A stretch of 64,000 bases of DNA from Dactylonectria macrodidyma (lineage: Eukaryota > Ascomycota > Sordariomycetes > Hypocreales > Nectriaceae): positions 682,001-746,000 of the forward strand of contig JAGMUV010000003.1 of NCBI GenBank assembly GCA_020744425.1, read 5' to 3'. The notes under the pieces were generated by a model. The model was not told the origin of the DNA. It made no database searches and saw only the letters and a list, made by a program, of their open reading frames with translations. Below, in pieces: positions 23,251 through 34,407 of the stretch (within the stretch, counting starts at the first letter, position 1; each line of letters begins with the position of its first letter). A program made the position numbers and the translations under genes.

Positions 23251-26058
23251 ATGATGCCTTTCCATCACCCACTCGAAAACTTGTCAGTACCCCAACTGCT
23301 CGCTCGCCTCTTCAGTGTCTCGTCAGTCAAACCCCGCATCAGCCTCCACGAGGCAACCAGACACGGCGACGAGGACGCCGTGCGGAGTCTTATCGAGGCA
23401 GGCTGTGATTTAGACGAACTCGATGAGGAGGATCGCAGTGCTCTGCAGCTGGCAGCGAGCTCCGGTTGCTCCGACATCTTCGCCATGCTGCTCGAGGCCG
23501 GTGCGTCTGTGGGGGTTTTGGTCCCTCCGGCCTCCCTGGCCGATGTCTGCGTGATATCATACCGCCTACTCAGCAAGAGTTTCGAAATCATCCTCTGGGG
23601 ATGGCTCGCTTCCAAAGCAGGAGTGCCGGTTCCGAACCTCATCGTGCGGAATGCGTGGTTCAGAGCCAGCACTCATCTACTCGTCCTGCCGACCCTTTAT
23701 TGGGGCTCAGCCGCACTATTGCTTCGGTCTCATCCAAAGGTCTATATGAATGTTGCGTCAATTCTTGAATCGCTGTCGACTTTCAAGGGAAACACAGAAC
23801 ATATGCTCGCCTTATTCCTCGACTCAAACCCAGAGCTGGACGATGCGGAACTGGTATTGATATGGATCCACGCCGTGGAAAAGGGCTACACTGGTATCTG
23901 TCAGCGCCTCCTCTGGACCGACTTCCCCGTTGATTTCTTCTATGTTTACGACGACCACCCAGACTACGTCACGGCTCTCATGCGCGCTTGCGGTGCTTCT
24001 CATATAGACCTTGTTCTGCTTCTTCTCAGTCACGGCGCAGACCCGACTCTCCTAGATAACCACGGAAGATCATGCATCATCTTGGCCGTAGCCAGACCGT
24101 ACAAGGACACTAATGCTGGTTCGGAGGAAGATGCCGATAAAATACTCCAGGTTCTTCTAGGGACTGATGCAATTCAGTACATCAACACAGTCCAGAAGAG
24201 CGAGGATCCAGAAGTCACTGATTTCAGTTTGGCGGACCGCCATGGCTGGCCTCTGGCGGATGCGGTTCAGAACCTCCGCATCAACGCCGTGCAAAGGCTC
24301 CTCGAAGCAGGTGCAGATCCAAACTTGAAAGACGAGTCAAATTGGACGGCCTTGCACTCTGCTTCCCGCCGGCACTCGCGCGAGGCCATCGAAATCGTCC
24401 GGCTGCTGGTACACTACAGCGCAGACGTCAACGCTGTGTGTGACAACGGCTGGACGCCGCTTGGCTGCGCAGCTTCTACAGGGTCATTTGTCGAAGTCGT
24501 CGAGATCCTTGTCGAAGCAGGAGCGCACATCGAATCGACTGCTGGCAAGGAAACCACGGCTTTACAGATCGCTGCCCGACACGATGTCTCAGGAGGCGAG
24601 ATCGTCAGGTATCTCGTACGAAGAAATGCCGATGTCAACGCCACGGGGGGCAAGTTTGGATCCGTTCTCCTCGCGACCTTGCAGCGGCCATGGTCCTTCG
24701 TCAGAGAGGCAGACGGTACTATGAGCAGTGGCAGCCCACAACCGCAGATCATAGACTTTCTCTCCGAGTTTTTGGAACATAACATGGACATCAACTCGGT
24801 CCCTGAAGCGCACCACTGCGCTATTCAGATAGCGGCTAAAAAGGGCCATTCGCTCGTCGTCTCGTTCCTCCTTGAACACGGGGCTAAAATCCAAGTCACT
24901 GGGGTCAACTGGCCATCAGCGAGAGAATTTAATGAGTCGGAAAGCCCAGTATACAGAAATACGCCCCAGACGTCCATCCTCAGTCTTGTGCCGTCAAGTC
25001 ATGATGAAGTATTCAAGATCCTGCTGGCTGCTGGGGTCTCTCCTAATGCCGACAGTGTTGACTTCAAACACGTCTCGTACAAGACACTCCTAGGCGCTGC
25101 TTGTTCCAGAAATGATGGAGATTTCCTCAAGACGGCAACACTACTTCTGGAGCACGGCGCGGATCCCAACTTCCGAGACTCCTATGGCCATCTTCCCGTG
25201 CAAAGGGCCGCGTACGCAGTCAGCCTAGCACACATGCAAAAGCTCATCGAGTACGGCACGGAGATGGAGATCCAGGACGGCGATGAGTACGGCAGTCTGT
25301 TCCACTCACTTTGCAAAGGTGCCGCCGTTGACCCAGAGTCGTTGAGCGGCCGCGACGCCTTTCTAGAGTGTTTCCACTTTCTCGAGTCACGACTCCCCCG
25401 CGGAACGGTCTGGAAACAAGACGGTGATGGGAAGACGTGTCTACACTATCTAGCTGAGATGGCGAAGGAGACGCAGCTTCTGGCAAAAGTCGACGGGTCG
25501 TTTGGCTCGACCGAGTCTTCTGCAATACCTACCCTGCAAATGTTTCTCGGTAGTCACGGTCTACCGCATATGATAGAGCGTGTGCCAGAGCCATCGCCAG
25601 GTGTGTTCTTCCTGGCTGACTCCGGCGGCCGGCTCGCATTTCACATTATGGCACTACGTGGTGATGTGGAGTCCATGATATATCTCATCGAACATGTTAA
25701 GACGGTAGAGATGAATGGCGAGTCGGACGCGGACGCGGATATGGGCGAGTATATGGCCTCAACGCTTTTGACCCTTTGCGATAACCACGGCTGGACTACC
25801 CTTCACTTTGCAGCGTCTGAGGGGCGCGCGTTTGCCTGCAACTATCTCCTTGAAGCCAGCGAGTTAAGCACGTTGACGAGCACCAAAGATTCGGTTGTCG
25901 ACCTGGCAAACAGCAAAAACCACTACCAGGTCGGCGAGTACATCGCCACTTACATTGAAGGAAAGATTAGCGGTGATGAGACCGATTCTTCAGAGAGCCA
26001 ATGCTGTATTGATGAGGGCTCTTCAGAAGACACTGACCCTCGAGTTTGCAACAGATGA
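23251..26058 (+). CDS. Ankyrin repeat protein, 935 aa
   Basis: Single exon from tandem ATGs at 23251 and 23254. Ankyrin repeats occupy residues about 30-90, 235-280, 340-480, 515-560 and 610-700, with typical signatures such as WTALHSASRRHSREAIEIV and ADVNAVCDNGWTPLGCAA, and a last repeat near 845-870 (GWTTLHFAASEGRAFACNYL). Between residues about 100 and 180 is a non-ankyrin segment with two hydrophobic stretches. The C-terminus is acidic. Ankyrin repeats mediate protein-protein contact; no catalytic domain is visible. It diverges from the hypothetical gene at 22808 and belongs to a family highly variable between fungal strains. Function unknown. Confidence 0.9.
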   Translation: MMPFHHPLENLSVPQLLARLFSVSSVKPRISLHEATRHGDEDAVRSLIEAGCDLDELDEEDRSALQLAASSGCSDIFAMLLEAGASVGVLVPPASLADVCVISYRLLSKSFEIILWGWLASKAGVPVPNLIVRNAWFRASTHLLVLPTLYWGSAALLLRSHPKVYMNVASILESLSTFKGNTEHMLALFLDSNPELDDAELVLIWIHAVEKGYTGICQRLLWTDFPVDFFYVYDDHPDYVTALMRACGASHIDLVLLLLSHGADPTLLDNHGRSCIILAVARPYKDTNAGSEEDADKILQVLLGTDAIQYINTVQKSEDPEVTDFSLADRHGWPLADAVQNLRINAVQRLLEAGADPNLKDESNWTALHSASRRHSREAIEIVRLLVHYSADVNAVCDNGWTPLGCAASTGSFVEVVEILVEAGAHIESTAGKETTALQIAARHDVSGGEIVRYLVRRNADVNATGGKFGSVLLATLQRPWSFVREADGTMSSGSPQPQIIDFLSEFLEHNMDINSVPEAHHCAIQIAAKKGHSLVVSFLLEHGAKIQVTGVNWPSAREFNESESPVYRNTPQTSILSLVPSSHDEVFKILLAAGVSPNADSVDFKHVSYKTLLGAACSRNDGDFLKTATLLLEHGADPNFRDSYGHLPVQRAAYAVSLAHMQKLIEYGTEMEIQDGDEYGSLFHSLCKGAAVDPESLSGRDAFLECFHFLESRLPRGTVWKQDGDGKTCLHYLAEMAKETQLLAKVDGSFGSTESSAIPTLQMFLGSHGLPHMIERVPEPSPGVFFLADSGGRLAFHIMALRGDVESMIYLIEHVKTVEMNGESDADADMGEYMASTLLTLCDNHGWTTLHFAASEGRAFACNYLLEASELSTLTSTKDSVVDLANSKNHYQVGEYIATYIEGKISGDETDSSESQCCIDEGSSEDTDPRVCNR

Positions 26059-27408
26059 TTTGATGGAGGTTCTCGAGTCAGAACGTAGGATTCATAGCAG
26101 AAAGGTGGAGATTTAACTCCTTAGTCAAGTATTACTTAATCAAGTACAACCGTAACAAGGGTATATACGTAATAGTTTAAAATAAAAGAGACTCTTTGTG
26201 TGAATGAAAACAGCCTCTACAGTAGATAATATTATCTCCCATATACGTTGGTATGTACTAGACTACCTCCCTCATGCTCCCTGGATACTGGCATCAGCAA
26301 CTGGCGATGTAACGTCGGGGCCAGCAACTAAGGCCAGCAACTAGGGCCACTAGCTAGGACGAACGGATAGATACAGCGGTGTACAGCACGGAGTAATGTT
26401 CCTAGTCTAGCTCGTCAATACACGGCAAATGGGTAATTAGGGAGCAAATAACGATAGTCACGGCAGAGAAATAAACCCGGAGGATAAATCGCAACGGATG
26501 CAACGCTGCAACCGGCGCAGTGGATCGCCGGTCATGAACCAACAACCCATAGTCTGCTCCGTAGTGGAACCAACGACTGATTGCAATTCCTTTGGCGCCG
26601 TGTCAATTTAGCGAAACTTCCCACTGTGAACGAAATGTGGGACTCCACTGGAACGCGGCCAGAACGCACCTGGAACACATGGCTTGCAGCACCGTCGCGT
26701 GGGGATCGTCGGTACCTGTAAGTAAGGGCAGAGCAAATTTTATATGGGGTCTTCCTACTCATCAGGCAAATTTCCACGGCCAACCCCGTGTTCTGACCTG
26801 ACGACGCCTTGGCCATAGACTTTGGATGGCTTCACCTTTGCATCCTGCAACAAAAGTGTTAGGAGCACTTACTCCGACAATCCTCCCTCCTTTGCCACCC
26901 CCGACCCGATCTAAGAGTACGCAACCGGGAAAGACAAGCGCCGCTGGGAACAGGCTCTGAGGAACTTGAGAGACACTACTAACCCACCCCCTTGCTGGGC
27001 TTGCTGGCTGCTTGCGGCGAACAGGACGAGCAATCCCTTCACCCCCTGGCGGCGGCTGCATCCACACACACACACACACTACCACTTGTCTCTGTCTCCC
27101 TTTCGCAGCCGGGCTGCAGGACAGGCAGTGTCAAGAAGCCGTTCGGGTGTCGCAAGTGCCGTGGTGTCACCGTACAGTGGCCAAACACCATCCGCACACC
27201 GTCTCTCCACGCCTCGACCCGGTCCCAGGTCTCAGTGTGTCCCGCTGATCATCGGTCGTCCAAGCCGCAAGCCCCCCCAAGCAAGATCCATCCATCGCGT
27301 GCGTGGCCAGACCAGGCCATTCGAGAGAGAGCCACTCAGCCTGCCTTTGCCCGCGCGCCGCCCGCCACCAAAGGCTCCGTCCGACTGACTGGCTACTCCC
27401 TTCCCATC
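26059..27408. other. Intergenic with repeat copy B and 5' flank of the next gene
   Basis: Holds the diverged repeat (26293-26468) and, close to the next start codon, a CA microsatellite (27062-27078). No other gene is supported. Confidence 0.45.
26293..26468. repeat. Dispersed repeat, copy B
   Basis: Counterpart of 18086-18223 in the same orientation, longer because it contains an extra segment with two 13-bp units (GGCCAGCAACTAA/G, 26319-26344). Both copies continue past TAGCTCGTCA into further weak similarity. Confidence 0.7.
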
Positions 27409-28813
27409 ATGCCGCCCAGGACGCCCAACTCTGGCTCGACGCCCATCTTCTCAACCTCCATCTTCTCGTCGTCCTCGTCCACCTCTCGTCCCGTCACTCG
27501 CGACGGCGGCAACGTCGATCCCCTCACCACCACCGCCGCAAAGGACCGCAAGGCGTCCTTCTCCCGCAAGTCGTCCCTCTCGCGCCGCGGCAGCTCCTTT
27601 GGCAACGGCCCCAATGCCTACGTGACGGATGCCACCGCGCCGCCCGCTCTGCCCGACTACGCCCTCGCCGCCGCTGCCAAAATCACCCCGAGACTAGATA
27701 TCCGCGAGTCTGACGCTGCTGCTCATCCCCCGCACACCGCCGACTCCATCACCAACTCGACCGTCACAACGACCACCAATATGCAAATGCTGAGCCGCAG
27801 CGCAACAGGGTCAACCACCTACCTGGGTTCCCTTCCTCCGCCTGCGACTCCCATTTCCGGTCCCAACAGTGCCATAGGCTCCGGTACTCTATGGCAGCAG
27901 TCTGAGGCTGGGCTGGCTCACCAGCAGATTACTGAAGTCGCCCACAAGCGCATCTCTACTCTCGAGTATCTGCGAAAAGCGTATGTCCATGCCCATCCCA
28001 CACCCTCCTCCAAACCCCACCTCAGGGGCTTACGCCCACATCCCACATCCCACATCGCGCCAGAGACCACCATAGCTAACTACCGCTTTATACAGACACG
28101 AAGGACGCATATACTGGTTCAATACCTACCTCTTCGACAAGCCCGACTTTAACCGCATGCCCTACTTCGATTCGCGAAAGATTGGTCGCAAAGCCACCAA
28201 CCACCTCCTCCTCGGCTTGTCCCTCCCCATGGTCGTCGACCTCTACTCTTCCACCCCCATTGAGTTCCTTCGCTGTCTCAACAGCCTCCTATCCGAGTTC
28301 GACTCCTTCCAACAACTTCACGGCGAATCATCCACCGCTGCCTCCCTCACCCGCGCCCGCCTACCTAGCATGTTCCGCCGACAGGGCGCAAAGTCGCGCC
28401 GCTCCACATCAGCCGCCGACATGCACCCCATGATGGACGAGTCAGCCCCTGTTCCCGCTGCAGGCGCCCCGACCCCTTCCGTCATGAACTTTGCCGCCTC
28501 AGAGACGGATCTCCTCCCCGGCGAGGAGTACAATTATCTCTTGACCCCTTCTCTACCATTCGACCCGGATTACTTTGAGACGTTTGCCACCTTGTGTGAT
28601 GTCTTGATTGACTGCTACACGCGGTTCCTCGCTCTCGTGCCCTCGTCGCGCGAGTGTACACCGCCAGTCGCCGAGCTGTTCGGAAAGGCGGATTCAAGAG
28701 TGCGCAAACTCATTGTCCAAGGTTTCGTCAGAGAGTTTGAGGACCACAGCCGCAACCACATCAGGTCCGAGGTAGCCAGCATTGGCAAGGTTGTTTTGGG
28801 CGGCTTAATGTGA
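27409..28813 (+). CDS. Conserved fungal protein of unknown function, 429 aa, two exons
   Basis: Exons are 27409-27980 and 28096-28813; the 115-bp intron has GTATGT and TACAG ends, and phase closes (the junction reads LRKA/HEGRIYWFNT). The first 130 residues are Ser/Thr/Pro-rich and probably disordered, with clustered basic-serine motifs (SRKSSLSRRGSS) that look like kinase targets. The part from about residue 175 on is well-ordered and mostly helical (YFDSRKIGRKATNHLLLGLS, LPGEEYNYLLTPSLPFDPDY), as in conserved ascomycete proteins, but I cannot name the family. The ATG at 27409 is chosen because upstream codons are low-complexity and cross a CA repeat. Confidence 0.8.
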
Positions 28814-29147
28814 GAACTTTGTCCCACAGTTGTCTTTGGGTTCAAAGATGAAAGATTCATCATTCTGCATCGGAGTTATGGGTTAGAGGCAAGTCACGGA
28901 TATCCCGGTGGTGATCTTGCTAGGCGTTTAGGTATCAGGCGTCAAATTGTTCGGGATAGATTCCTGAGCAGACATGACGGGGTAGCATATGGAGAATTGC
29001 TGGCACTCCTATCTGGCATGGGCTCTATATCACATGGTTCTATATCTTGCATGGATTCTATACACTTTATAGTTACACTTGATACAGGGTTGTGTACACT
29101 TACATCAATACATTATATCATGATCCTCTGCGGGTATTGGATCTTAA
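28814..29147. other. Convergent 3' intergenic region
   Basis: 334 bp between the stop codons of two convergent genes. A short near-repeat (CTATATC, GGTTCTATATCTTGCATGG) is visible near 29020-29060. Nothing else seen. Confidence 0.4.
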
Positions 29148-30493
29148 TCATTTCTTCTTGTCGCCAGCCTTGCTTTTAGCCTCCTCTTCGGCAACGATAA
29201 GCTCAATATCCCTACCGACGAGCCAATCCCTAGCGCCGTCCATAATCCTGTCAAGTGTCTCGCCGCCCTCGAGGACATCAGACAAGTTGTGAACGTCGAG
29301 TCCCGCGCGGTGATCGGTGCAGCGGTCCTGGTTGTAGTTGTAAGTACGGATCTTGTCGCCGCGGGTGATCTGCGTCTTGCTCAGCACGCTGTCGCGCAGC
29401 TGTGCAGCATCAGCCTCGCGCTGCTCGCGCCGCTGGTCAGCGATGCGCGAGCGTAGCATCTTCCACGCCTCCTCGCGGTTGCGCTGCTGCGATCGGTGGT
29501 CCTGCATCGACACCACCGTGCCCGTCGGGATATGCGTCATCCGAATCGCCGACTCCGTCTTGTTGACGTGCTGGCCGCCGGCGCCGCGCGCCCGCATCGT
29601 CTCGATCCGCACCTCGGAAGGGTTGACGTAGAAGTCGCTCTCCGGGTCGTCTAGTCCGGCTACTTCGCCGCCGCTTGCGGTGTCTGGGAACGACGGCAGC
29701 ACCCATAGGGCCACGGCACTCGTGTGCACGCGGCCCTTGCTCTCGGTGCTCGGGATGCGCTGAACGCGGTGCATGCCAGCCTCGCTACGGAAGACGTCGT
29801 AGGCGCCGATGTCCTGGACCTCGAGCACGGCCTCCTGCAGGGGGTTCTCACCGGCCGAGGACGAGCTGTCGCCGGCCGTGTCGGCGAACTCGTATTTCAT
29901 GACGCTGTGGCGATAGCCCCGACGCACGCACAGCGCCTTGTACATCTTGAACAGTGTGTCGGTAAAGTATCGACCCTCGAGCCCGCCGGGTCCAGGTCGG
30001 AACTCGATCATGCACGGCATATCGACGAAGGCGTGGCGTGGCGTCAGGCTAGCCGAAAGGTTGCGGGCGAGGGTCTCGAGGCGGCCCGTCTCGGCTTCGA
30101 GCTCGTCGCGAGCAATGGCCGCCAGGTCCGGGTCTTGCTCTGGGTCGTCCAGCATGGCCGTCAGCTCGCCGACGGACGCCTGCGTCTGCTCCCACGCCTT
30201 GAGCGCCTCAGTCACACGGGATAGCTCGCCGACGCGCTTGGCTTTAGCCGTGTCGAAGGTATCGCCGAGGGCCTTTTGCAGCCCGTCGTGCTCTGACGCC
30301 ATGGACTGGGCGCGCTGCAGGAGTGCAGGGGCGAGGAGAGGGGCGGCATCTAGAGAGAATAGAGATCAGCTTTTTTGCTGTGGAAACTGGGACGAGAAAA
30401 CGCACCATTGGAGGCGTAGCGGACGAATTGGCGCATGCTGGAGCGGGCCAGCGCTCGCGTGCAGCTTCGGCAGATCCATGGGGCCGGTGACAT
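29148..30493 (-). CDS. mrf1: Mitochondrial peptide chain release factor 1, 429 aa, two exons
   Basis: Class I release factor that ends translation at stop codons on mitochondrial ribosomes. Exons are 30493-30406 and 30349-29148; the 56-bp intron has GTGCGT and CTCTAG ends, and phase closes. Exon 1 encodes an Arg/Ser/Ala-rich start (MSPAPWICRSCTRALARSSM), a typical matrix-targeting peptide without acidic residues. The catalytic GGQ lies at about 287-289 in RGAGGQHVNKTES, and the PCRF domain precedes it (FRPGPGGLEGRYF). A small insertion with DSSSSAGENP breaks the domain loop, as is common in fungi. Length fits fungal Mrf1. Confidence 0.96.
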
Positions 30494-30904
30494 TGTCGGA
30501 GGAGAGATCGCGGGGGAGATGTTGGTGTTGAGGGTGAAGCTGTGGTGGAGGTGCAATTTTTAGAAAGCTGCCCATCATGCCAGGGTTGTCTCGAAACCTG
30601 GGGTGGTGGGGCAGCAGCTTACACCGAGGGGCTTGACATGTTAGACACCCAGACTCACTGCACAATCCTGAATTCTAAACTCGATTGGTTCTGCTAGTCA
30701 ATTGATCTAAAATATTAACGGTTAAATACCGTCAGCCGAGTTTATGAATGCTGTTTCAATTGATCCCAGGGCTTTAACCTCGTTGTGGTGAGCTCATGAT
30801 TCCCCCCACCATAGTGTCAAGTTCATTCATGGAATTAAATAATTAGACATCTATCCATTCTATGTATATGACATCCCAAAATGATTATCAACTTATCCCT
30901 CATA
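30494..30904. other. Intergenic between mrf1 and the MFS carrier
   Basis: Promoter side of mrf1 and 3' flank of the carrier. No gene seen. Confidence 0.4.
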
Positions 30905-32296
30905 TTACGCCTTTTTCGGTACTGATGCCATCTTCGCCCCAATCAACAAGCAAGCTCCCAGCCAAAGACTTGCTCCCCCCCACATCTGAGCAGCCAAATA
31001 TCTCCCCCCCGTAGCCTCCATTAGCTTCCCCGCGAGCGGCGGCCCCGTCAAAGCAGCAACACTAATAATAGTAAACAGCATGCCAATCCGCGTACCGCTC
31101 TTGCTCATGTCCGTCGTCAGGCTCGCCGCCGCCCCCGGGAACACGCCCTGGATACCCGCACCAAAGTAGCCGAAGAAGACGGCCCACACGTAGAAGCCAG
31201 TCATAGTTTCGACTTTAGCCCAGAGGAACACGCAGAGGCCCGTTGCGAGGATCGTCGGGATGAGAACGGAAATGGCGCCAAAGTATCGGTCTGCGAGAAG
31301 AGCTGGGATGATGCGGCCGGGAATGCCTATGCCGTTAACGAGCAGGAGGATGCTGAACGACGTCGAAGCCGGGGCGTTTAAAAAGAGGGCGTATGTGCGA
31401 GCCTAAATTCCATCAGCATCCTAGCGATCAATCGTGGACTAGAGACATTGACGTACATAAATATATCCATAGTACGTTGCCCAGAGCGTGAAGAACATGC
31501 TGATAGCAAACAGAAGATACGTCCTCTCCTTGAACGCGGCCAACTCGACAATAGGCCCTGCCTTACGCGGAGGCAACCTGGTCCTGACAAGAGAGAAGAT
31601 GATGATGGACGAAACCAACACCACCAATCCCATGACACGTATTGTCCAGTGAAACCCAATCTTGTTCAACAGCTGCTGCGCAATCAGTGGGAAGACCATG
31701 CCGCCGCTCGTACCCCCGCACGCGGCCAGCGAAATAGCCAGCGTCTTCTTCGTCGTAAAGTACGTCGACATGTTGGCGACAGTCGGGGCAAAGATGATGC
31801 CACTACCCAGCCCCTGGCAGATGCCCTGCGCAAGCAAGAATTGCCAGTACTCCGTAGCGATGCTGGCCATGAAGCAGCCCAAGACCTGAAGAAAGCTTCC
31901 TACAGCGACTGCCCAGCGGTAGTATCCCGCATCAAAAGCCCGGCCGGACACGGCGCCGACCATGAAGATGAGGCAAAGCTGCACGCTCGCGATCCAGGCC
32001 ACCGTCGACGGTGGCAGGTGTAATTGGTCTTCGTAAAAGGGCTGGAAGATACCGAAACTGATGGGCGGGCCCCAGGCGTTGAAGACGACGAGGTGACCCG
32101 CGACGACTTGCAGCCACGCACGTAGTCCGCTGTCGGGTGGTTCTGGTACCTCTTGGATGGTGTCTTGATCGGCTGCATCTTCGATGTCGTCACCCTGGTT
32201 TAGCGTCGAGGCATCGTCGTCTATCCGAGTCGACTTTTCGGCTTCAGCTTCAACAGTTACACAGAACGGCGAGACACCATGTTCGACATCAGCCAT
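30905..32296 (-). CDS. MFS monocarboxylate transporter-like protein, 445 aa, two exons
   Basis: Major facilitator of the MCT type, in the plasma or an internal membrane. Exons are 32296-31457 and 31402-30905; the 54-bp intron has GTACGT and TTTAG ends, and phase closes. An acidic N-tail of about 50 residues is followed by the MCT-type first helix (SGLRAWLQVVAGHLVVFNAW GP-type) and a loop 2-3 motif (SGRAFDAGYYRWAVAVG), then 12 predicted helices. The start is the ATG at 32296 (MADVEHG); the upstream in-frame extension begins only at GTG. Fungal MCT-like carriers mostly have unknown substrates and many do not move monocarboxylates, so the substrate is open. Confidence 0.9.
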
Positions 32297-33233
32297 CTTC
32301 GTCTCCGCCAATGCTATAATAGTATGTCCCGGGACATCATATTGCCCAAGTCTCCAAAGCGGGAACACCGGCGATTAATGTAGTTCTTTTCTTCCCTCCA
32401 AACGCTCTGATTCACGCCCTTCAACTACACAATGTCGCTTTGTAACAAGCGGGGTTCCTCCTCCGTTCCGAACCTAACAAGACCCGCCTTTGGAGAAGAA
32501 ATGGAACTCCCGGCATGCGACTCGGCCGAATCAACGTCGAGATTTCAGGCGGATGGCGGCAGCGTGACGTTGCTTCGTCCAAGAGGGAAAGCCAAGCATT
32601 TGTCAACGCTAGATTACAGCCGTCTATTTCCACTAGGCTGGAACTTTGATGTGTTGGTCATCTGTATTAGTCCGATTATGTCAGTATCAAGTTTGAAAGT
32701 TCGGTCAATACACACAGCCAAAGCATCCCAAGTGTGTCACAGTAAACACAGCTGACAAACGGACGACAACTGACACGGAGGTACACGTCCGCTTCGTCTT
32801 GCGGCGTGTGCGGCATCTTGTGCGGCGGCCGGCGGGGTCTGCGGCGAAAAGAGCCGAGATCTGGGGTTAGGCTCCGGAGGATCAGAGCCGAACAGCGGGC
32901 CTGACACCGTCCCAGGCAACACCCTACCTGTAAGGTCATAGTTAATTAAAAACAGGAAACCCTTGGGATGATGGTGTAATTAGTTCGCAAGCTGATCACT
33001 TGATAGGACCACGGAATAATCGTTCGAACCGAGTTGTGGATGTCTCCGTAGTCCAGTGATGCGTTGTTCGCATATAAATAGGCACGATGTTGCATACGCA
33101 TTTGTCGGGCGGCTGTATTGAAAAGTCATGATTCACAATTTTTTGACAAATGTACTTGACAGTCCTATGTACAGGCAAGCAACGAGTCCTCCGTTTCTTG
33201 CCAATCTTGACCAATATTCCTCCTTTTGTGTCC
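32297..33233. other. Intergenic, no supported gene
   Basis: Contains the carrier's promoter side and the 3' flank of the glycosidase. A 107-codon plus frame at 32432 lacks any recognisable feature. Confidence 0.4.
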
Positions 33234-34407
33234 CTACTCCTTCATGATCTCCGAGAGTCTTACAACGCTCAGGCTAATCTCGTTGGTCTTGCCAGGAGGC
33301 AGGTATCCACCGCCCATGATCAACAGCAGATCCGGGTCCTCCTTGAACACCAGCAGCGCGCGGGTGTAGGCATTGGGCTGGGGCACCGACCACTTCTTCC
33401 AGTAGGCCGGGTGACCGAGCTTCTGGTTGGTGTAAATCTCAGAGTTGGAGGCACCGTTGATGATGATGGTGCCGTTCTTGCCGCCGTACTTGCTCCAGAC
33501 CACGTAGGGGGAACCGGCCGGAGTGTCGCCATTGATGGGGTCCACGCGGTGGTGCTCGGCGGCGGCGAACTTGAGCGGGTCCTTGGCGATGCGGTAGTAG
33601 ACGGGGAACCAGTAGCTCGACTGGGACGCCTCGCCGCCGTACTCGTACGCGTAGATGTACTCGCCATTGGGCAGCTTGGCCACGGTGGGCATGCCGGGGC
33701 GGGCGTAGTAGTTGTCGTAGGCAACGTCGTCGACGACCGTAGACCACTTCTTCAGATCGGTGGTGGTCTGGTGGACCATCTTCTGAGAGTGGGTGTTGTT
33801 GTCGCGCTGGTCAGAGTAATACACGACGAGCTTGTTCTTGTAAGTCCTGTACTGGTCAGTCGGTGCACATAGCAGAAGATAGTCAGCTGTCTTACATGAG
33901 GAAGGGCTCCCAGACAGGAGTCAGGCCGTGGTTAGGGAGAGCCTCGCCGCCGAGAGCAACATGGCTCACAAACTCCCAGGTGTATCCCTGATCGCGACTA
34001 GCATAGACCTCGATCAAGGTGGCGCTGAGGTCGGTGGGGATGCTGCTGCCCGAGAGGAGGATGGTGCCCTTGGGGTACTTGCCGACCCGCTGGGGCAGCT
34101 GGTACAGGAAGGGCTGATAGCGCAGGCCCCAGCCGTTGACCTGGTCGGTGACGTTGGAGATGTGCTTCCACGTCTTGCCGCCGTTCTTGCTCTTGAAGAT
34201 GGGGAAGTAGACGGCCGGCGGCTCGGGCGAGTAATTCTCCCAGGTCGCCAGCAGCGTGCCGTCCGAGAGCTCCAGAGGCCGGGCGTACAGCACCTGCGGG
34301 TCGTTGTAGTCGGCCGGAGGGTCGTAGATGGAGAGGTTGCTGAAGGTCCTGCCGGCTACCACCGCGAGGGGCAGCACCAGCGAGACGAGGCTGGTGACGA
34401 AGCGCAT
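33234..34407 (-). CDS. Secreted GH93-type exo-arabinanase-like glycosidase (BNR propeller), 374 aa, two exons
   Basis: Exons are 34407-33896 and 33846-33234; the 49-bp intron has GTAAGA and TACAG ends, and phase closes (junction EPFLM/TYKNK). Residues 1-19 form a signal peptide (MRFVTSLVSLVLPLAVVAG). Asp-box-like SKNGGKTW and SRDQGYTW mark blades of a sialidase-fold beta-propeller, and the overall pattern (YDPPADYNDPQVLYARPLEL, LLATWENYSPEPP) fits the fungal GH93/BNR family. GH93 enzymes release arabinobiose from alpha-1,5-arabinan in plant pectin; assignment to that activity is from family resemblance, and a sialidase-like relative is the main alternative. Confidence 0.85.

Noticed and set aside
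29724..30531. Long plus-strand frames opposite mrf1
   Set aside because: Arg/Ser/Pro-rich antisense shadows of a GC-rich conserved gene.
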